From the NCBI RefSeq assembly GCF_004362015.1, contig NZ_SNWW01000002.1:186001-250000 (forward strand): DNA of 64,000 nucleotides, in the 5' to 3' direction. Source of the stretch: Flavobacterium chryseum (lineage in GTDB: Bacteria > Bacteroidota > Bacteroidia > Flavobacteriales > Flavobacteriaceae). The notes under the pieces were generated by a model. The model had not been told where the DNA came from. It did not search any database and saw nothing but the letters and a program-made list of their open reading frames with translations. Shown piece by piece: positions 16,969-25,057 of this stretch; within the stretch, counting starts at the first letter, position 1; the number at the start of each line of letters is the position of its first letter. The position numbers and the translations under genes are program-made.

Positions 16969-17542
16969 TTAAAAAGTTCTCCAATATTTTCTCCCCAGCT
17001 GCCCCACTTTTTTCAGGGTGAAATTGTGTTCCGTAAAAATTATTCTTTTGTAAAGCCGATGCATATTCAAGTTCGTAATCTGTTGTGGCAATGGCTTCAT
17101 CGCAATTTGGGGCGTAGAAACTATGCACCAAATACATAAATTCATTTTCAGCAATTCCTTTAAATAAATCTGATTTTAAATCATAAATCTGGTTCCATCC
17201 CATTTGCGGGACTTTTACTTTGGTAGTAAATTTAATTACATCAACATCAAAAATACCTAAACCTTTTGTATTTCCTTCTTCAGATGATTTACACATCAAC
17301 TGCATTCCTAGACAAATACCCAAAACAGGCTGTTTCAAATTCGGAATTAAATTATCCAAACCGCTTTCTTTCAGTTTTTTCATGGCTGAACTCGCTTCGC
17401 CAACACCAGGAAAAATCACTTTATCTGCCGCCTGAATTTCTTCCGGATTATTACTCAAAACAGCTTTAAAACCAAGTCTTTCAATAGCAAACATAATGCT
17501 CTGAATATTTCCTGCTCCGTAATTTATAATTACTATTTTCAT
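16949..17542 (-). CDS. hisH: Imidazole glycerol phosphate synthase glutaminase subunit HisH
   Basis: The 197-residue class I glutamine amidotransferase has the nucleophile Cys in LGICLGMQLM (about residue 77) and the catalytic His-Glu in GTQFHPEKSG (about residues 176-178). The opening KIVIINYGAGNIQS is typical. It feeds ammonia to HisF. It follows hisB by 101 bp. Confidence 0.95.
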   Translation of the reverse strand: MKIVIINYGAGNIQSIMFAIERLGFKAVLSNNPEEIQAADKVIFPGVGEASSAMKKLKESGLDNLIPNLKQPVLGICLGMQLMCKSSEEGNTKGLGIFDVDVIKFTTKVKVPQMGWNQIYDLKSDLFKGIAENEFMYLVHSFYAPNCDEAIATTDYELEYASALQKNNFYGTQFHPEKSGAAGEKILENFLKLNSNS

Positions 17543-17548
17543 TTATTT

Positions 17549-17642
17549 AGTCTTAAAGTCCAAAGTCCAAAGTCTTAAAGTCGCTTCTTAATATCCATAA
17601 TATAGGAATATTTCGACTTTATGACTTTCAACTTTTGACTTA
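17549..17642. repeat. Opposite-polarity 7-nt array pair in the hisB-hisH spacer
   Basis: A CAAAGTC-type array (17549-17583) faces a GACTTTA-type array (17614-17642) that is roughly its reverse complement, so the spacer transcript could fold into an imperfect hairpin. Confidence 0.6.
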
Positions 17643-17643
17643 A

Positions 17644-18780
17644 TTAAAGCATTCCTTTCGTCGAAGGCAAAATCATTTTTTCTGTATCTCGTTTTACTGC
17701 AACTTTTATCGCTTTTGCGAAGGCTTTAAAAATCGCTTCAATTTTGTGGTGTTCGTTGGTGCCTTCGGCTTTTATGTTGATGTTGGCTTTGGCTCCGTCA
17801 GAGAACGATTTAAAGAAATGAAAAAACATTTCTGTTGGCATTTTACCTACCATTTCGCGTTTAAATTCGGTTTCCCAAACCAGCCAGTTTCTTCCTCCGA
17901 AATCAATGGCAACCTGCGCTAAACAATCATCCATTGGCAGGCAGAATCCGTAACGTTCGATTCCTAATTTGTTTCCCAGAGCTTTTGCGAAAACTTCACC
18001 TAAAGCAATTGCAGTATCTTCAATAGTGTGGTGTTCATCAACTTCAAGATCACCTTTTACCAGAATTTCCAAATCCATTTGACCGTGACGTGCAATTTGA
18101 TCTAACATATGATCGAAAAAAGCGATTCCGGTTTCGATTTTACTTTTTCCTGTTCCGTCCAGATTTAAATCGATAAAAATATCCGTTTCATTGGTTTTAC
18201 GTGTAATCGATGCCGAACGTGCTTCCAGTTTCAAAAACTCATAAATTCTTTTCCAGTCGGTTGTTTGTAAAATGATTGTATCGTTCAATTCCTCACGTTT
18301 CGATGAAATTTCATTGCTTCCGGCTCCATCCGTCATATTCATGAAAATGGCTTTTGCACCAAGATTTTTCGCCAATTCAACATCCGTCAAACGATCTCCT
18401 AAAACAAAAGAATTTGCCAAATCATATTGAGGATTATCTAAATATTTCGTCAGCATTCCTGTTCTTGGCTTGCGTGTTGGCGCATTATCTTCTGGAAATG
18501 ATCGGTCTACAAAAATCTCATCAAACAGAACGCCTTCATTTTCAAACGCTCTTAAAATAAAATTCTGCGTTGGCCAAAACGTTTCTTCCGGAAAACTATC
18601 CGTTCCTAAGCCATCCTGATTGGTTACCATTGCTAATTCGTAATCTAATTCATTAGCAATTTTAGCCAAATATTGAAACGCTTTTGGATAAAATTCCAGT
18701 TTATCCAAACTGTCTAATTGTAAATTTTCTGGTTCTAAAACAATCGTTCCGTCACGATCAATAAAAAGTACTTTTTTCAT
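17644..18780 (-). CDS. hisB: Bifunctional histidinol-phosphatase / IGP dehydratase
   Basis: The 378-residue protein joins an N-terminal HAD phosphatase ([13 protein letters not shown] at residues 5-17, [15 protein letters not shown] near 143) to a C-terminal IGP dehydratase (residues about 190-378). The dehydratase shows the two metal-binding patterns [26 protein letters not shown] and, near the end, [19 protein letters not shown]. It performs steps 6 and 8 of histidine synthesis. The fused form is as in enterobacteria and many Bacteroidota. Confidence 0.95.
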   Translation of the reverse strand: MKKVLFIDRDGTIVLEPENLQLDSLDKLEFYPKAFQYLAKIANELDYELAMVTNQDGLGTDSFPEETFWPTQNFILRAFENEGVLFDEIFVDRSFPEDNAPTRKPRTGMLTKYLDNPQYDLANSFVLGDRLTDVELAKNLGAKAIFMNMTDGAGSNEISSKREELNDTIILQTTDWKRIYEFLKLEARSASITRKTNETDIFIDLNLDGTGKSKIETGIAFFDHMLDQIARHGQMDLEILVKGDLEVDEHHTIEDTAIALGEVFAKALGNKLGIERYGFCLPMDDCLAQVAIDFGGRNWLVWETEFKREMVGKMPTEMFFHFFKSFSDGAKANINIKAEGTNEHHKIEAIFKAFAKAIKVAVKRDTEKMILPSTKGML

Positions 18781-18823
18781 ATATTATTTTGTTTTGCAAC
18801 ACATTCTAATGATTTTCTTTTGC

Positions 18824-18950
18824 CACGAATTTCACTAATTTACAGTAATTTTTTTCACGCAGATTTTAAAAGATCTGAGCAGATGCACGCAGATTTATTT
18901 ATAATCAAAATTAAATCTGCTTTAATCTGCCAAATCTGCGTGAAAAAATT
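18824..18950. repeat. Repeat-rich hisC-hisB spacer with CACGCAGATTT inverted repeat
   Basis: A GCCACGAATTTCACTAATT word at the left matches the element at 63426-63515. Then arms of about 19 nt (18847-18866 and 18932-18950, core CACGCAGATTT) form an inverted repeat, with a third CACGCAGATTT copy near 18887. The 240-bp spacer has no gene. Confidence 0.6.
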
Positions 18951-19020
18951 ATGTTTTAATCTTTCAAAAGATCTTAAAGCTCTTCGCATAATCATTTGCA
19001 AACTGTGCACTTATATTTTT

Positions 19021-20070
19021 TTACTTTAACAACTTCAATTCTTTAATTAAAACTGCGTTTTCTTCTGGAATTCCAATCGTAAAACGAAGACAGTTTTCGC
19101 ATAAAGGCTGCGTTGTTCTGTTACGAATTACAATTCCTTTTGCAATTAATTCATCGTATCTTTTATTAGCGTCGTCAACTTTTACTAATACAAAATTAGC
19201 TTCTGTCGGGTATACTTTTTCGACAAAATTAATTTCAGTTAAAACTTTAAGTAATTCCTCTCTTTGCTCAATAATCGAAGTTATTTCCTGTTTTATTTTA
19301 TCCGAATCCTTTAAACGTTCAATGGCTCTTTGTTGCGTTAATTCGTTTACATTATACGGAGGTTTGATTTTATTTAAAACTGAAATTACAGCTTCTGAAG
19401 CATAACAAATTCCTAAACGAATTCCCGCCAAACCATAGGCTTTAGAAAGTGTTTGTGTGATGACCAAATTTGGATACTCATCCATTTCTGTCAACCAGCT
19501 TTCTTTGGCGGAAAAATCAATATAAGCTTCGTCAATTACCACCAAACCTTTAAAATTCTGAAGTAAGGTTACAACACTTTCATCAAAAAACGAATTTCCG
19601 GTTGGATTATTTGGCGAGCATAAAAAGATGATTTTTGTATTTTCATCAACAGCATCTAAAATCTTTTCTACTTGTGGCTGAAAATCGTTTGAAAGCAGAA
19701 CTTCTCTATTTTCTACAGCATTAATATTGGCCAAAACACTGTACATTCCGTACGTTGGCGGCAACGAAATAATATTGTCGATTTTTGGTTCGCAGAAAGC
19801 TCTAAAAAGCAAATCAAGCACTTCATCGCTTCCGTTTCCTAATAAAATCTGGCTTGATTTCACCTGATTCTTTTTAGCTAAAATCGCTTTAACCGAATTC
19901 TGCTGTGGATCTGGATAACGATTTACGCCATTTTGAAATGGATTTTCATTGGCATCCAAAAAAATCATTTCGGCCGTATCAAAATCTTCAAACTCATCTC
20001 TTGCAGACGAATACGGTTTTAATATTTTTACGTTTTCACGTGTTATTGTGTTTATATCGAATTTCATCAT
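19021..20070 (-). CDS. hisC: Histidinol-phosphate aminotransferase
   Basis: The 349-residue fold-type I PLP enzyme has the Schiff-base lysine in TQTLSKAYGLAGIRLG, the CSPNNPTGN substrate/PLP segment, VVIDEAYIDFS and an Arg-containing RFTIGIPEEN near the C-terminus. It converts imidazole acetol phosphate to histidinol phosphate. An ATG one codon later (20067) is an equal start. The gene follows hisD by 122 bp. Confidence 0.95.
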   Translation of the reverse strand: MMKFDINTITRENVKILKPYSSARDEFEDFDTAEMIFLDANENPFQNGVNRYPDPQQNSVKAILAKKNQVKSSQILLGNGSDEVLDLLFRAFCEPKIDNIISLPPTYGMYSVLANINAVENREVLLSNDFQPQVEKILDAVDENTKIIFLCSPNNPTGNSFFDESVVTLLQNFKGLVVIDEAYIDFSAKESWLTEMDEYPNLVITQTLSKAYGLAGIRLGICYASEAVISVLNKIKPPYNVNELTQQRAIERLKDSDKIKQEITSIIEQREELLKVLTEINFVEKVYPTEANFVLVKVDDANKRYDELIAKGIVIRNRTTQPLCENCLRFTIGIPEENAVLIKELKLLK

Positions 20071-20082
20071 GTTATTTTTTGG

Positions 20083-20209
20083 AATATAGAAAATAGAATA
20101 AAGAGAATAGACTTCTCATCTGATCTGTAAAATTCTATATTCTTTGTTCTATTTTCTTTACTCTATATTCTTTTTTCTATTTTCTATATTCTTTATTCTA
20201 AACTCTTCA
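20083..20209. repeat. Paired 7-nt arrays in the hisD-hisC spacer; 11 units in perfect phase
   Basis: A TAGAAAA/TAGAATA-type array (20083-20110) faces eleven TTCTATA/TTCTTTA-type units (20133-20209) that never slip from a 7-nt period. The right array runs over the hisD stop codon (20193-20195) and its last codons. Confidence 0.75.
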
Positions 20210-21476
20210 ATCTTAAGGTTACTGCGTTTTTATGCGCCTGCAAACCTTCGGCTTCAGCCATAATTTCGATGGCGCCACCGATATTTTGAATTCCTTTTTC
20301 TGAAATCTTTTGAAATGTCATCGATTTCATAAAACTATCCAGATTAACTCCGCTGTAATTTTTTGCGTAGCCGTTTGTTGGCAACGTATGATTCGTTCCT
20401 GAGGCATAATCACCAGCACTTTCCGGAGTGTAATTTCCGATAAAAACAGAACCTGCATTTACAATTCCGTTGCAGTAAAAATCATCAAATTCTGAACAGA
20501 TTATAAAGTGTTCCGGTCCGTATTCGTTGATTAAATCTAAAGCGATTTGATCATTTTCGACATAAATTAATTTCGAATTTTTAATGGCTTTTTTCGCAAT
20601 TTCCTTTCGCGGAAGTTCTTCTATTTGAGTTTGAATTTCTTTTTCTACAGCATCAATTAATTTTTTTGAAGTCGAAACTAAAATAACCTGACTATCTGTT
20701 CCGTGCTCTGCCTGCGACAATAAATCGGATGCTACAAATGAGGGAACAGCGGTATCATCAGCCACAATTAACAACTCTGAAGGACCTGCCGGCATATCGA
20801 TTGCTACACCAAATTGTGTTGCCAATTGTTTCGCTACCGTCACGAATTGATTTCCTGGTCCGAAAATTTTATATACTTTCGGAATTGATTTTGTTCCGAA
20901 TGTCATTCCTGCAATTGCCTGAATTCCACCCACTTTTAATATTTTGGTTACACCGCATAAATTGGCAGCATATAAAATTGCCGGATTTATTTTTCCTTTT
21001 TTATCTGGAGGTGAACACAATACAATTTCTTTAGAACCTGCAATTTGAGCAGGAACTGCCAACATCAAAACAGTTGAAAACAAAGGTGCTGTTCCGCCCG
21101 GAATGTATAATCCAATTTTTTGAATCGGTCTTTTTTCCTGCCAGCAGTTTACGCCTTCGATAGTTTCAACTGAAATTCTTTCTGTTTTTTGAGCGCTGTG
21201 AAATTTATAAATATTTGATTTCGCTAACTGAATTGCTTCTTTTAATTCATCAGAAATTAAACTAATTGCTTCCTGAATTTCCGCAGGAGTAACTTCATAA
21301 TTTTCTAAAGTAATACCGTCAAAAATTGAAGTGTATTTTGCAACTGCTTCATCTCCTTTTTTCTGAACTTCTTTAAAAATTTCTTTAACCGTAACTTCGA
21401 TATCATCGATTGTTTTGGTTGGTCGTTTTAATATTTCTGACCAGATTTCTGGTTTTGGATTGTCTATTTTATTCAT
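20193..21476 (-). CDS. hisD: Histidinol dehydrogenase
   Basis: The 427-residue enzyme oxidises histidinol to histidine in two NAD-dependent steps. Visible are DMPAGPSELLIVAD, the zinc-ligand region LLSQAEHGTDSQ, and the catalytic Glu-His in NEYGPEHFIIC; GNYTPESAGDYASGTNHTLPT follows. The last codons lie inside an eleven-unit heptamer array, so the C-terminal tail sequence is partly set by repeat structure. It is second in the operon after hisG. Confidence 0.95.
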   Translation of the reverse strand: MNKIDNPKPEIWSEILKRPTKTIDDIEVTVKEIFKEVQKKGDEAVAKYTSIFDGITLENYEVTPAEIQEAISLISDELKEAIQLAKSNIYKFHSAQKTERISVETIEGVNCWQEKRPIQKIGLYIPGGTAPLFSTVLMLAVPAQIAGSKEIVLCSPPDKKGKINPAILYAANLCGVTKILKVGGIQAIAGMTFGTKSIPKVYKIFGPGNQFVTVAKQLATQFGVAIDMPAGPSELLIVADDTAVPSFVASDLLSQAEHGTDSQVILVSTSKKLIDAVEKEIQTQIEELPRKEIAKKAIKNSKLIYVENDQIALDLINEYGPEHFIICSEFDDFYCNGIVNAGSVFIGNYTPESAGDYASGTNHTLPTNGYAKNYSGVNLDSFMKSMTFQKISEKGIQNIGGAIEIMAEAEGLQAHKNAVTLRLKSLE

Positions 21477-21489
21477 ATTATATTTTTTT

Positions 21490-21620
21490 TAACCGCAAAC
21501 TTTATGTGTTTTTTACCGCAAAGTGCGCAAGGTTTTTTCTTTTCTTTATCCTTAAAAACACAAAGTTCGCAAAGCTGTTGTCGAGGTTTGGAATTTGGAA
21601 TTTTTTAAATTGGAATTTTT
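21490..21620. repeat. Repeats in the hisG-hisD spacer
   Basis: ACCGCAAA words on the left face CACAAAGTTCGCAAAG. Then five TTTGGAA-type 7-mers (21586-21620) run up to the hisG stop at 21623. Confidence 0.5.
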
Positions 21621-21622
21621 CT

Positions 21623-22480
21623 TTAAAGAACCATTTTCTCAATTGGGCAAACTAAAATTCCTTCGGCGCCTGCTTCTTTTAGCTGATCGATTACATCCCA
21701 AAAAGTATCTTTATCAATTACAGAGTGTACGCTGCTCCAGCCTGGTTCTGCTAAAGGTAAAACGGTTAAACTTCTTAAAACTGGTAAAATTTTACCGATT
21801 GTTTCAATTTTATCGTTTGGTACGTTCATTAATATGTATTTCGAATTTCTGGCTCTTAAAACGGCCTGAATTCTAAATTTTAAAGTATCAATGTGTTTTT
21901 GAATTTCAGGAGAAACTTTTGGTGAAACGGCTAAAACGGCTTCACTTTTCAAGATCACTTCAACTTCTCTTAAATTGTTTTTGAATAAAGTGCTTCCGCT
22001 TGAAACAATATCGACAATTGCGTCGGCAAGACCTATATTTGGAGCAATTTCTACTGAACCTGAAATTTGGTGAATATCAACTTTTAATCCAAATGAATCA
22101 AAATATTCGTTGACTGTGTTTGGGTAAGAAGTGGCAATTCGTAAACCGGCTAAATCCTGAATCGAATTGTATTCGAAAGTTTTAGGAACGGCTACAGAAA
22201 CTTTGCATTTTGAAAATCCTAGTTTTTGAACAACCTCGATGTTTTTTCCTTTTTCTGCAAGAAGATTATCGCCAACAATGGCAAGGTCAACTACTCCATC
22301 GATTAGATATTGAGGAATATCTGAATTTCTTAAATATAAAACTTCTAAAGGAAAATTTGAAGCTTCGGCTTTTAACTGATCGTTTCCATTATTGATCGAA
22401 ATTCCGCAATCTCTTAGAATTTGAATGCTGTCTTCGTTTAAACGACCTGATTTTTGAATTGCAATTTTTAAAGTACTCAT
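21623..22480 (-). CDS. hisG: ATP phosphoribosyltransferase, long form
   Basis: The 285-residue protein is the long, hexameric HisG, with the periplasmic-binding-like catalytic domain in residues 1-205 (LKIAIQKSGRLNEDS, VDLAIVGDNLL, IVDIVSSGSTL) and the C-terminal ACT-like histidine-sensing domain after it (ending EGILVCPIEKMVL). No HisZ partner is needed. It is the first structural gene after the attenuator, so its expression should follow histidyl-tRNA charging and its activity histidine feedback. Confidence 0.95.
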   Translation of the reverse strand: MSTLKIAIQKSGRLNEDSIQILRDCGISINNGNDQLKAEASNFPLEVLYLRNSDIPQYLIDGVVDLAIVGDNLLAEKGKNIEVVQKLGFSKCKVSVAVPKTFEYNSIQDLAGLRIATSYPNTVNEYFDSFGLKVDIHQISGSVEIAPNIGLADAIVDIVSSGSTLFKNNLREVEVILKSEAVLAVSPKVSPEIQKHIDTLKFRIQAVLRARNSKYILMNVPNDKIETIGKILPVLRSLTVLPLAEPGWSSVHSVIDKDTFWDVIDQLKEAGAEGILVCPIEKMVL

Positions 22481-22531
22481 TTTTTAGTTTTTGTTAAATT
22501 AATAGTCTGAGTACAAAGAGTTGGAAATAAA

Positions 22532-22562
22532 AAAACCCGTTTGATGTACTCAAACGGGTTTT
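22532..22562 (-). terminator. his operon attenuator terminator
   Basis: On the leftward strand, a stem of CCCGTTTG paired with CAAACGGG, extended by flanking A-U pairs, is followed by a run of U. It lies between the leader peptide stop (22590) and the hisG start (22480), as expected of a transcription attenuator. Confidence 0.85.
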
Positions 22563-22589
22563 AAAATATGATGATTTACACACATACCA

Positions 22590-22649
22590 TTAACACATCG
22601 CCTGAGAGCAATAATGAAAATGATGGTGATGTAATTGATTTGAAATCAT
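22590..22649 (-). CDS. his operon leader peptide (five His codons)
   Basis: A 19-codon frame, MISNQLHHHHFHYCSQAMC and a stop, lies between a -7 promoter box and the attenuator hairpin. Five of six codons at positions 7-12 are His. This is the standard layout of ribosome-mediated attenuation: with charged His-tRNA the leader is finished and the terminator forms; with low His-tRNA the ribosome stalls and an antiterminator can form. Analogy with enterobacterial hisL gives the mechanism; the exact antiterminator pairing was not worked out. The 317-bp spacer between the histidine kinase gene and hisG holds only this leader system. Confidence 0.88.
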   Translation of the reverse strand: MISNQLHHHHFHYCSQAMC

Positions 22650-22683
22650 GATTTGATTATTTTTTTATTCTTTGATTCGGTTG

Positions 22684-22691
22684 CAAATATA
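22684..22691 (-). promoter_or_regulatory. -7 box of the his operon promoter
   Basis: TATATTTG on the leftward strand fits the TAnnTTTG consensus and lies 35 bp upstream of the leader ATG. A clear TTG at -33 is not seen. Confidence 0.55.
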
Positions 22692-22797
22692 GTAGTTAAT
22701 TTTAGAAAAAGGAACTTTTTAATTTAACTTAACGATAGTTTATTGTTAAAAAAATGAAAGCCGGCTGTTTTTTATACAAAAATTGAATTTACGATAA

Positions 22798-24189
22798 CTA
22801 TTTCTCATCTTCATCAAAATTTAAAATTACGGTGGTTCCTTCCCCAATTTTACTGGCAATTTTAAATTTAACATGCAGTAATTCTGAAATTCTTTTTACA
22901 ATAGAAAGCCCTAAACCGGTTCCTTTAATTTCGGGATGATCTGACGATTTTGATCTGTAAAAAGGATTAAAAACAGTTTCCAGGTCCTCTTTATCGATTC
23001 CAATTCCGTTGTCTTTAATGGTGCAGATTGTTTTGTTATTTTCTTTTGAAAGCAAAATAGAAACTTTTCCTTCAGTGTTAGTATAATTGATGGCATTTGA
23101 AATAATATTCCTCAAAATTGTCAGTATTAAATAAGTGTCTGACTGAATATAATAATCACCTTCAGCATCAAATTTGATATGAAGTTTTTTGTTGTTTATT
23201 TTATCTGAATATAAAGTCAAAACATCCAAAATAAGTGCATTTAAATAGACTGATTCAGGGACAATATGTTGTTTTTCATTTTCAAAACGCGCTAACAAAA
23301 GAAGCTGGTCTACGAGCATATTTAAATGATCTACTTCTTCAATACAAAAATTAATTTTTTCTTCGTATTCCCAAGTTTCGCGGGGTTTGCGAATTAATAC
23401 TTCGAGTGTTCCTTTTATAACTGTAAGTGGCGTTCTTAACTCATGCGACGCATCAGATGTAAATTGTTTTTCGCGTTCAATAGCCTCCTGAATTCGGTTT
23501 AATAAATCATTGATGGTTTTAGAAAGTGTGTACAATTCATCGCGTGTTTTTGGCAACGAAATTCTTGTTTTTAGGTTGTCTTTCGTAATGGTTTTAGATG
23601 TATTTGTAATAGCATTTATGGGTTTTATGCTTCGGCCTGCAAAAAATCGGGCGATTAAAAATAACAAAACTAAAATTGCAGGAAACGCCAGACACATAAT
23701 GTCAAATAAATTATTCAATACTAATCGTGAGTTCGTTAAGGACATTCCGATAATCAAATAGCCTATTTTCTTTGATTTTATAGAAAGCGGAACCTGAATT
23801 TGTCGAATTGTGTTACTTCCTATTTTGGTGTCAAACAATTCGAAATTCTCTACACTGTCATGAAAAACAAGTGTTTGTGTTTTAAGGTTTGGCGATTTTT
23901 CAACAATTTTTTTATTCGTATCTAAAAACTGAACAAAAACAGGGTTTACGCTAACTGTATTATGTTCACGTTCTTCCCATTCTTCTTTATCTACCAAAAT
24001 TACAACACCATTTACAATTTTAATTTCCTTAAAATGATTTTGAACTTCGACCTTGATATCCTCGTCAATTCGGCTGTATACAGTGTGCTTTACGATGGTA
24101 TAAATAGCAAAGAAAACTACTAAAATCAGCAAACCAGTTGTAATAATATAGTTTACTGCTATTCTGTTTTTAAAAGAAAGTTGTGACAT
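22798..24189 (-). CDS. Sensor histidine kinase
   Basis: The 463-residue kinase has two membrane helices (about 12-34 and 157-180) enclosing a periplasmic sensing domain, then HAMP, a HisKA domain with the phospho-accepting His249 in SDASHELRTPL, and an ATPase domain (NAINYTN, DNGIGI, GTGLGLSIVKRI). It starts 3 bp after the response regulator stop, so the two are co-expressed and should form a pair. The signal is unknown. Confidence 0.95.
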   Translation of the reverse strand: MSQLSFKNRIAVNYIITTGLLILVVFFAIYTIVKHTVYSRIDEDIKVEVQNHFKEIKIVNGVVILVDKEEWEEREHNTVSVNPVFVQFLDTNKKIVEKSPNLKTQTLVFHDSVENFELFDTKIGSNTIRQIQVPLSIKSKKIGYLIIGMSLTNSRLVLNNLFDIMCLAFPAILVLLFLIARFFAGRSIKPINAITNTSKTITKDNLKTRISLPKTRDELYTLSKTINDLLNRIQEAIEREKQFTSDASHELRTPLTVIKGTLEVLIRKPRETWEYEEKINFCIEEVDHLNMLVDQLLLLARFENEKQHIVPESVYLNALILDVLTLYSDKINNKKLHIKFDAEGDYYIQSDTYLILTILRNIISNAINYTNTEGKVSILLSKENNKTICTIKDNGIGIDKEDLETVFNPFYRSKSSDHPEIKGTGLGLSIVKRISELLHVKFKIASKIGEGTTVILNFDEDEK

Positions 24190-24192
24190 TTA

Positions 24193-24855
24193 TCAGTCGT
24201 TAGCAATGTATCCCACACCGCGAATTGTTTTAATATAATCTTCTTCAATTTTTAAATTCAGTTTTTTTCTGATTGCATTCATAAAAACATCAATTACGCC
24301 AGTATCGTATTCAAAATTAATGTCCCAAACATCTCTTAAAATCTGATTTCGGGTACATACTTTACCTTTATTACGAATTAAATAGGCTAATAATTCGAAC
24401 TCACGATGCGTAAACGAAACTTCTTCCCCATTTTTTAAAACAATATACTTCGACAAATCAATTTTAATAGATCCTAAAGTTAGAGTTTCGGATCCTTTTT
24501 GTTTTCTAAAATGAATTTTAATGCGTTCTGCCAATTCCTCAAAACTAAAAGGTTTTTTGATGTAATCATTAGCTCCGGCTTTTAAACCATCAATGGTTTC
24601 CTGAACTGTATCTTTTGCTGTCAGAAATATAATTGGAGTTAACTGATCTTTGATTCTAATGGCTTTACATAATTCTAAACCATTTATTTTAGGCAGCATC
24701 CAATCTAGTAAAATCAAATCAAACTGTTGATTTTGAGTTAATTCAAATCCTTTTGAACCATCATTGGCTGTGGTAACCTGATATCCTTCTTCCTGCAAAC
24801 CCTGTTGCAAAAACTGAACGATTCCTAACTCATCTTCAACTATTAAAATATGCAT
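24193..24855 (-). CDS. OmpR/PhoB-family response regulator
   Basis: The 220-residue regulator has a receiver domain with acidic pocket EDE (7-9), phospho-acceptor Asp51 in LLLDWMLP and Lys in IKKPFSFEEL, then a winged-helix DNA-binding domain (FTHREFELLAYLIRNKGKVCTRNQIL ... RGVGYIAND). It is transcribed ahead of its kinase. Family members bind direct repeats of about 6 bp spaced 10-11 bp; such repeats occur at 24965-24992, upstream of this gene. Confidence 0.95.
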   Translation of the reverse strand: MHILIVEDELGIVQFLQQGLQEEGYQVTTANDGSKGFELTQNQQFDLILLDWMLPKINGLELCKAIRIKDQLTPIIFLTAKDTVQETIDGLKAGANDYIKKPFSFEELAERIKIHFRKQKGSETLTLGSIKIDLSKYIVLKNGEEVSFTHREFELLAYLIRNKGKVCTRNQILRDVWDINFEYDTGVIDVFMNAIRKKLNLKIEEDYIKTIRGVGYIAND

Positions 24856-24904
24856 TTCGACTATTTAATTAAAATTTTAGATTTCTCAATTACATTACAA
24901 GTAC

Positions 24905-24912
24905 CAAAGATA
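24905..24912 (-). promoter_or_regulatory. -7 box of the two-component operon
   Basis: TATCTTTG on the leftward strand matches TAnnTTTG and lies 50 bp upstream of the response regulator start. Confidence 0.45.
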
Positions 24913-24964
24913 AATAATTTGTGGTCAGAAAAATTTATGTTCAAAGTAATAAAAGCATGTTTTC

Positions 24965-24992
24965 TTAAGTAAAAATTAAGTTACCGTTAAGT
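24965..24992. promoter_or_regulatory. Three TTAAGT direct repeats at 11-bp spacing
   Basis: TTAAGT occurs at 24965, 24976 and 24987, exactly one helical turn apart, in the divergent region between the response regulator and the LtaS-like gene. This is the geometry of binding sites for OmpR/PhoB regulators, so autoregulation and control of the divergent gene are likely by inference. Confidence 0.7.
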
Positions 24993-25034
24993 AAGGTAAA
25001 GGTTTATCTTAATCTCCAATTAATCGTGCAGAAT

Positions 25035-25042
25035 TAATTTTG
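25035..25042 (+). promoter_or_regulatory. -7 box of the LtaS-like gene
   Basis: TAATTTTG fits TAnnTTTG and lies 15 bp before the ATG, with the TTAAGT boxes 43-70 bp upstream. No clear -33 TTG is present, as expected for an activated promoter. Confidence 0.4.
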
Positions 25043-25057
25043 TAAAAAAATAATTCC

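Noticed and set aside
22590..22691. T-box or riboswitch before hisG
   Set aside because: The region is too short for a T-box and lacks its AG-bulge and specifier features, whereas a His-rich leader with terminator is complete.
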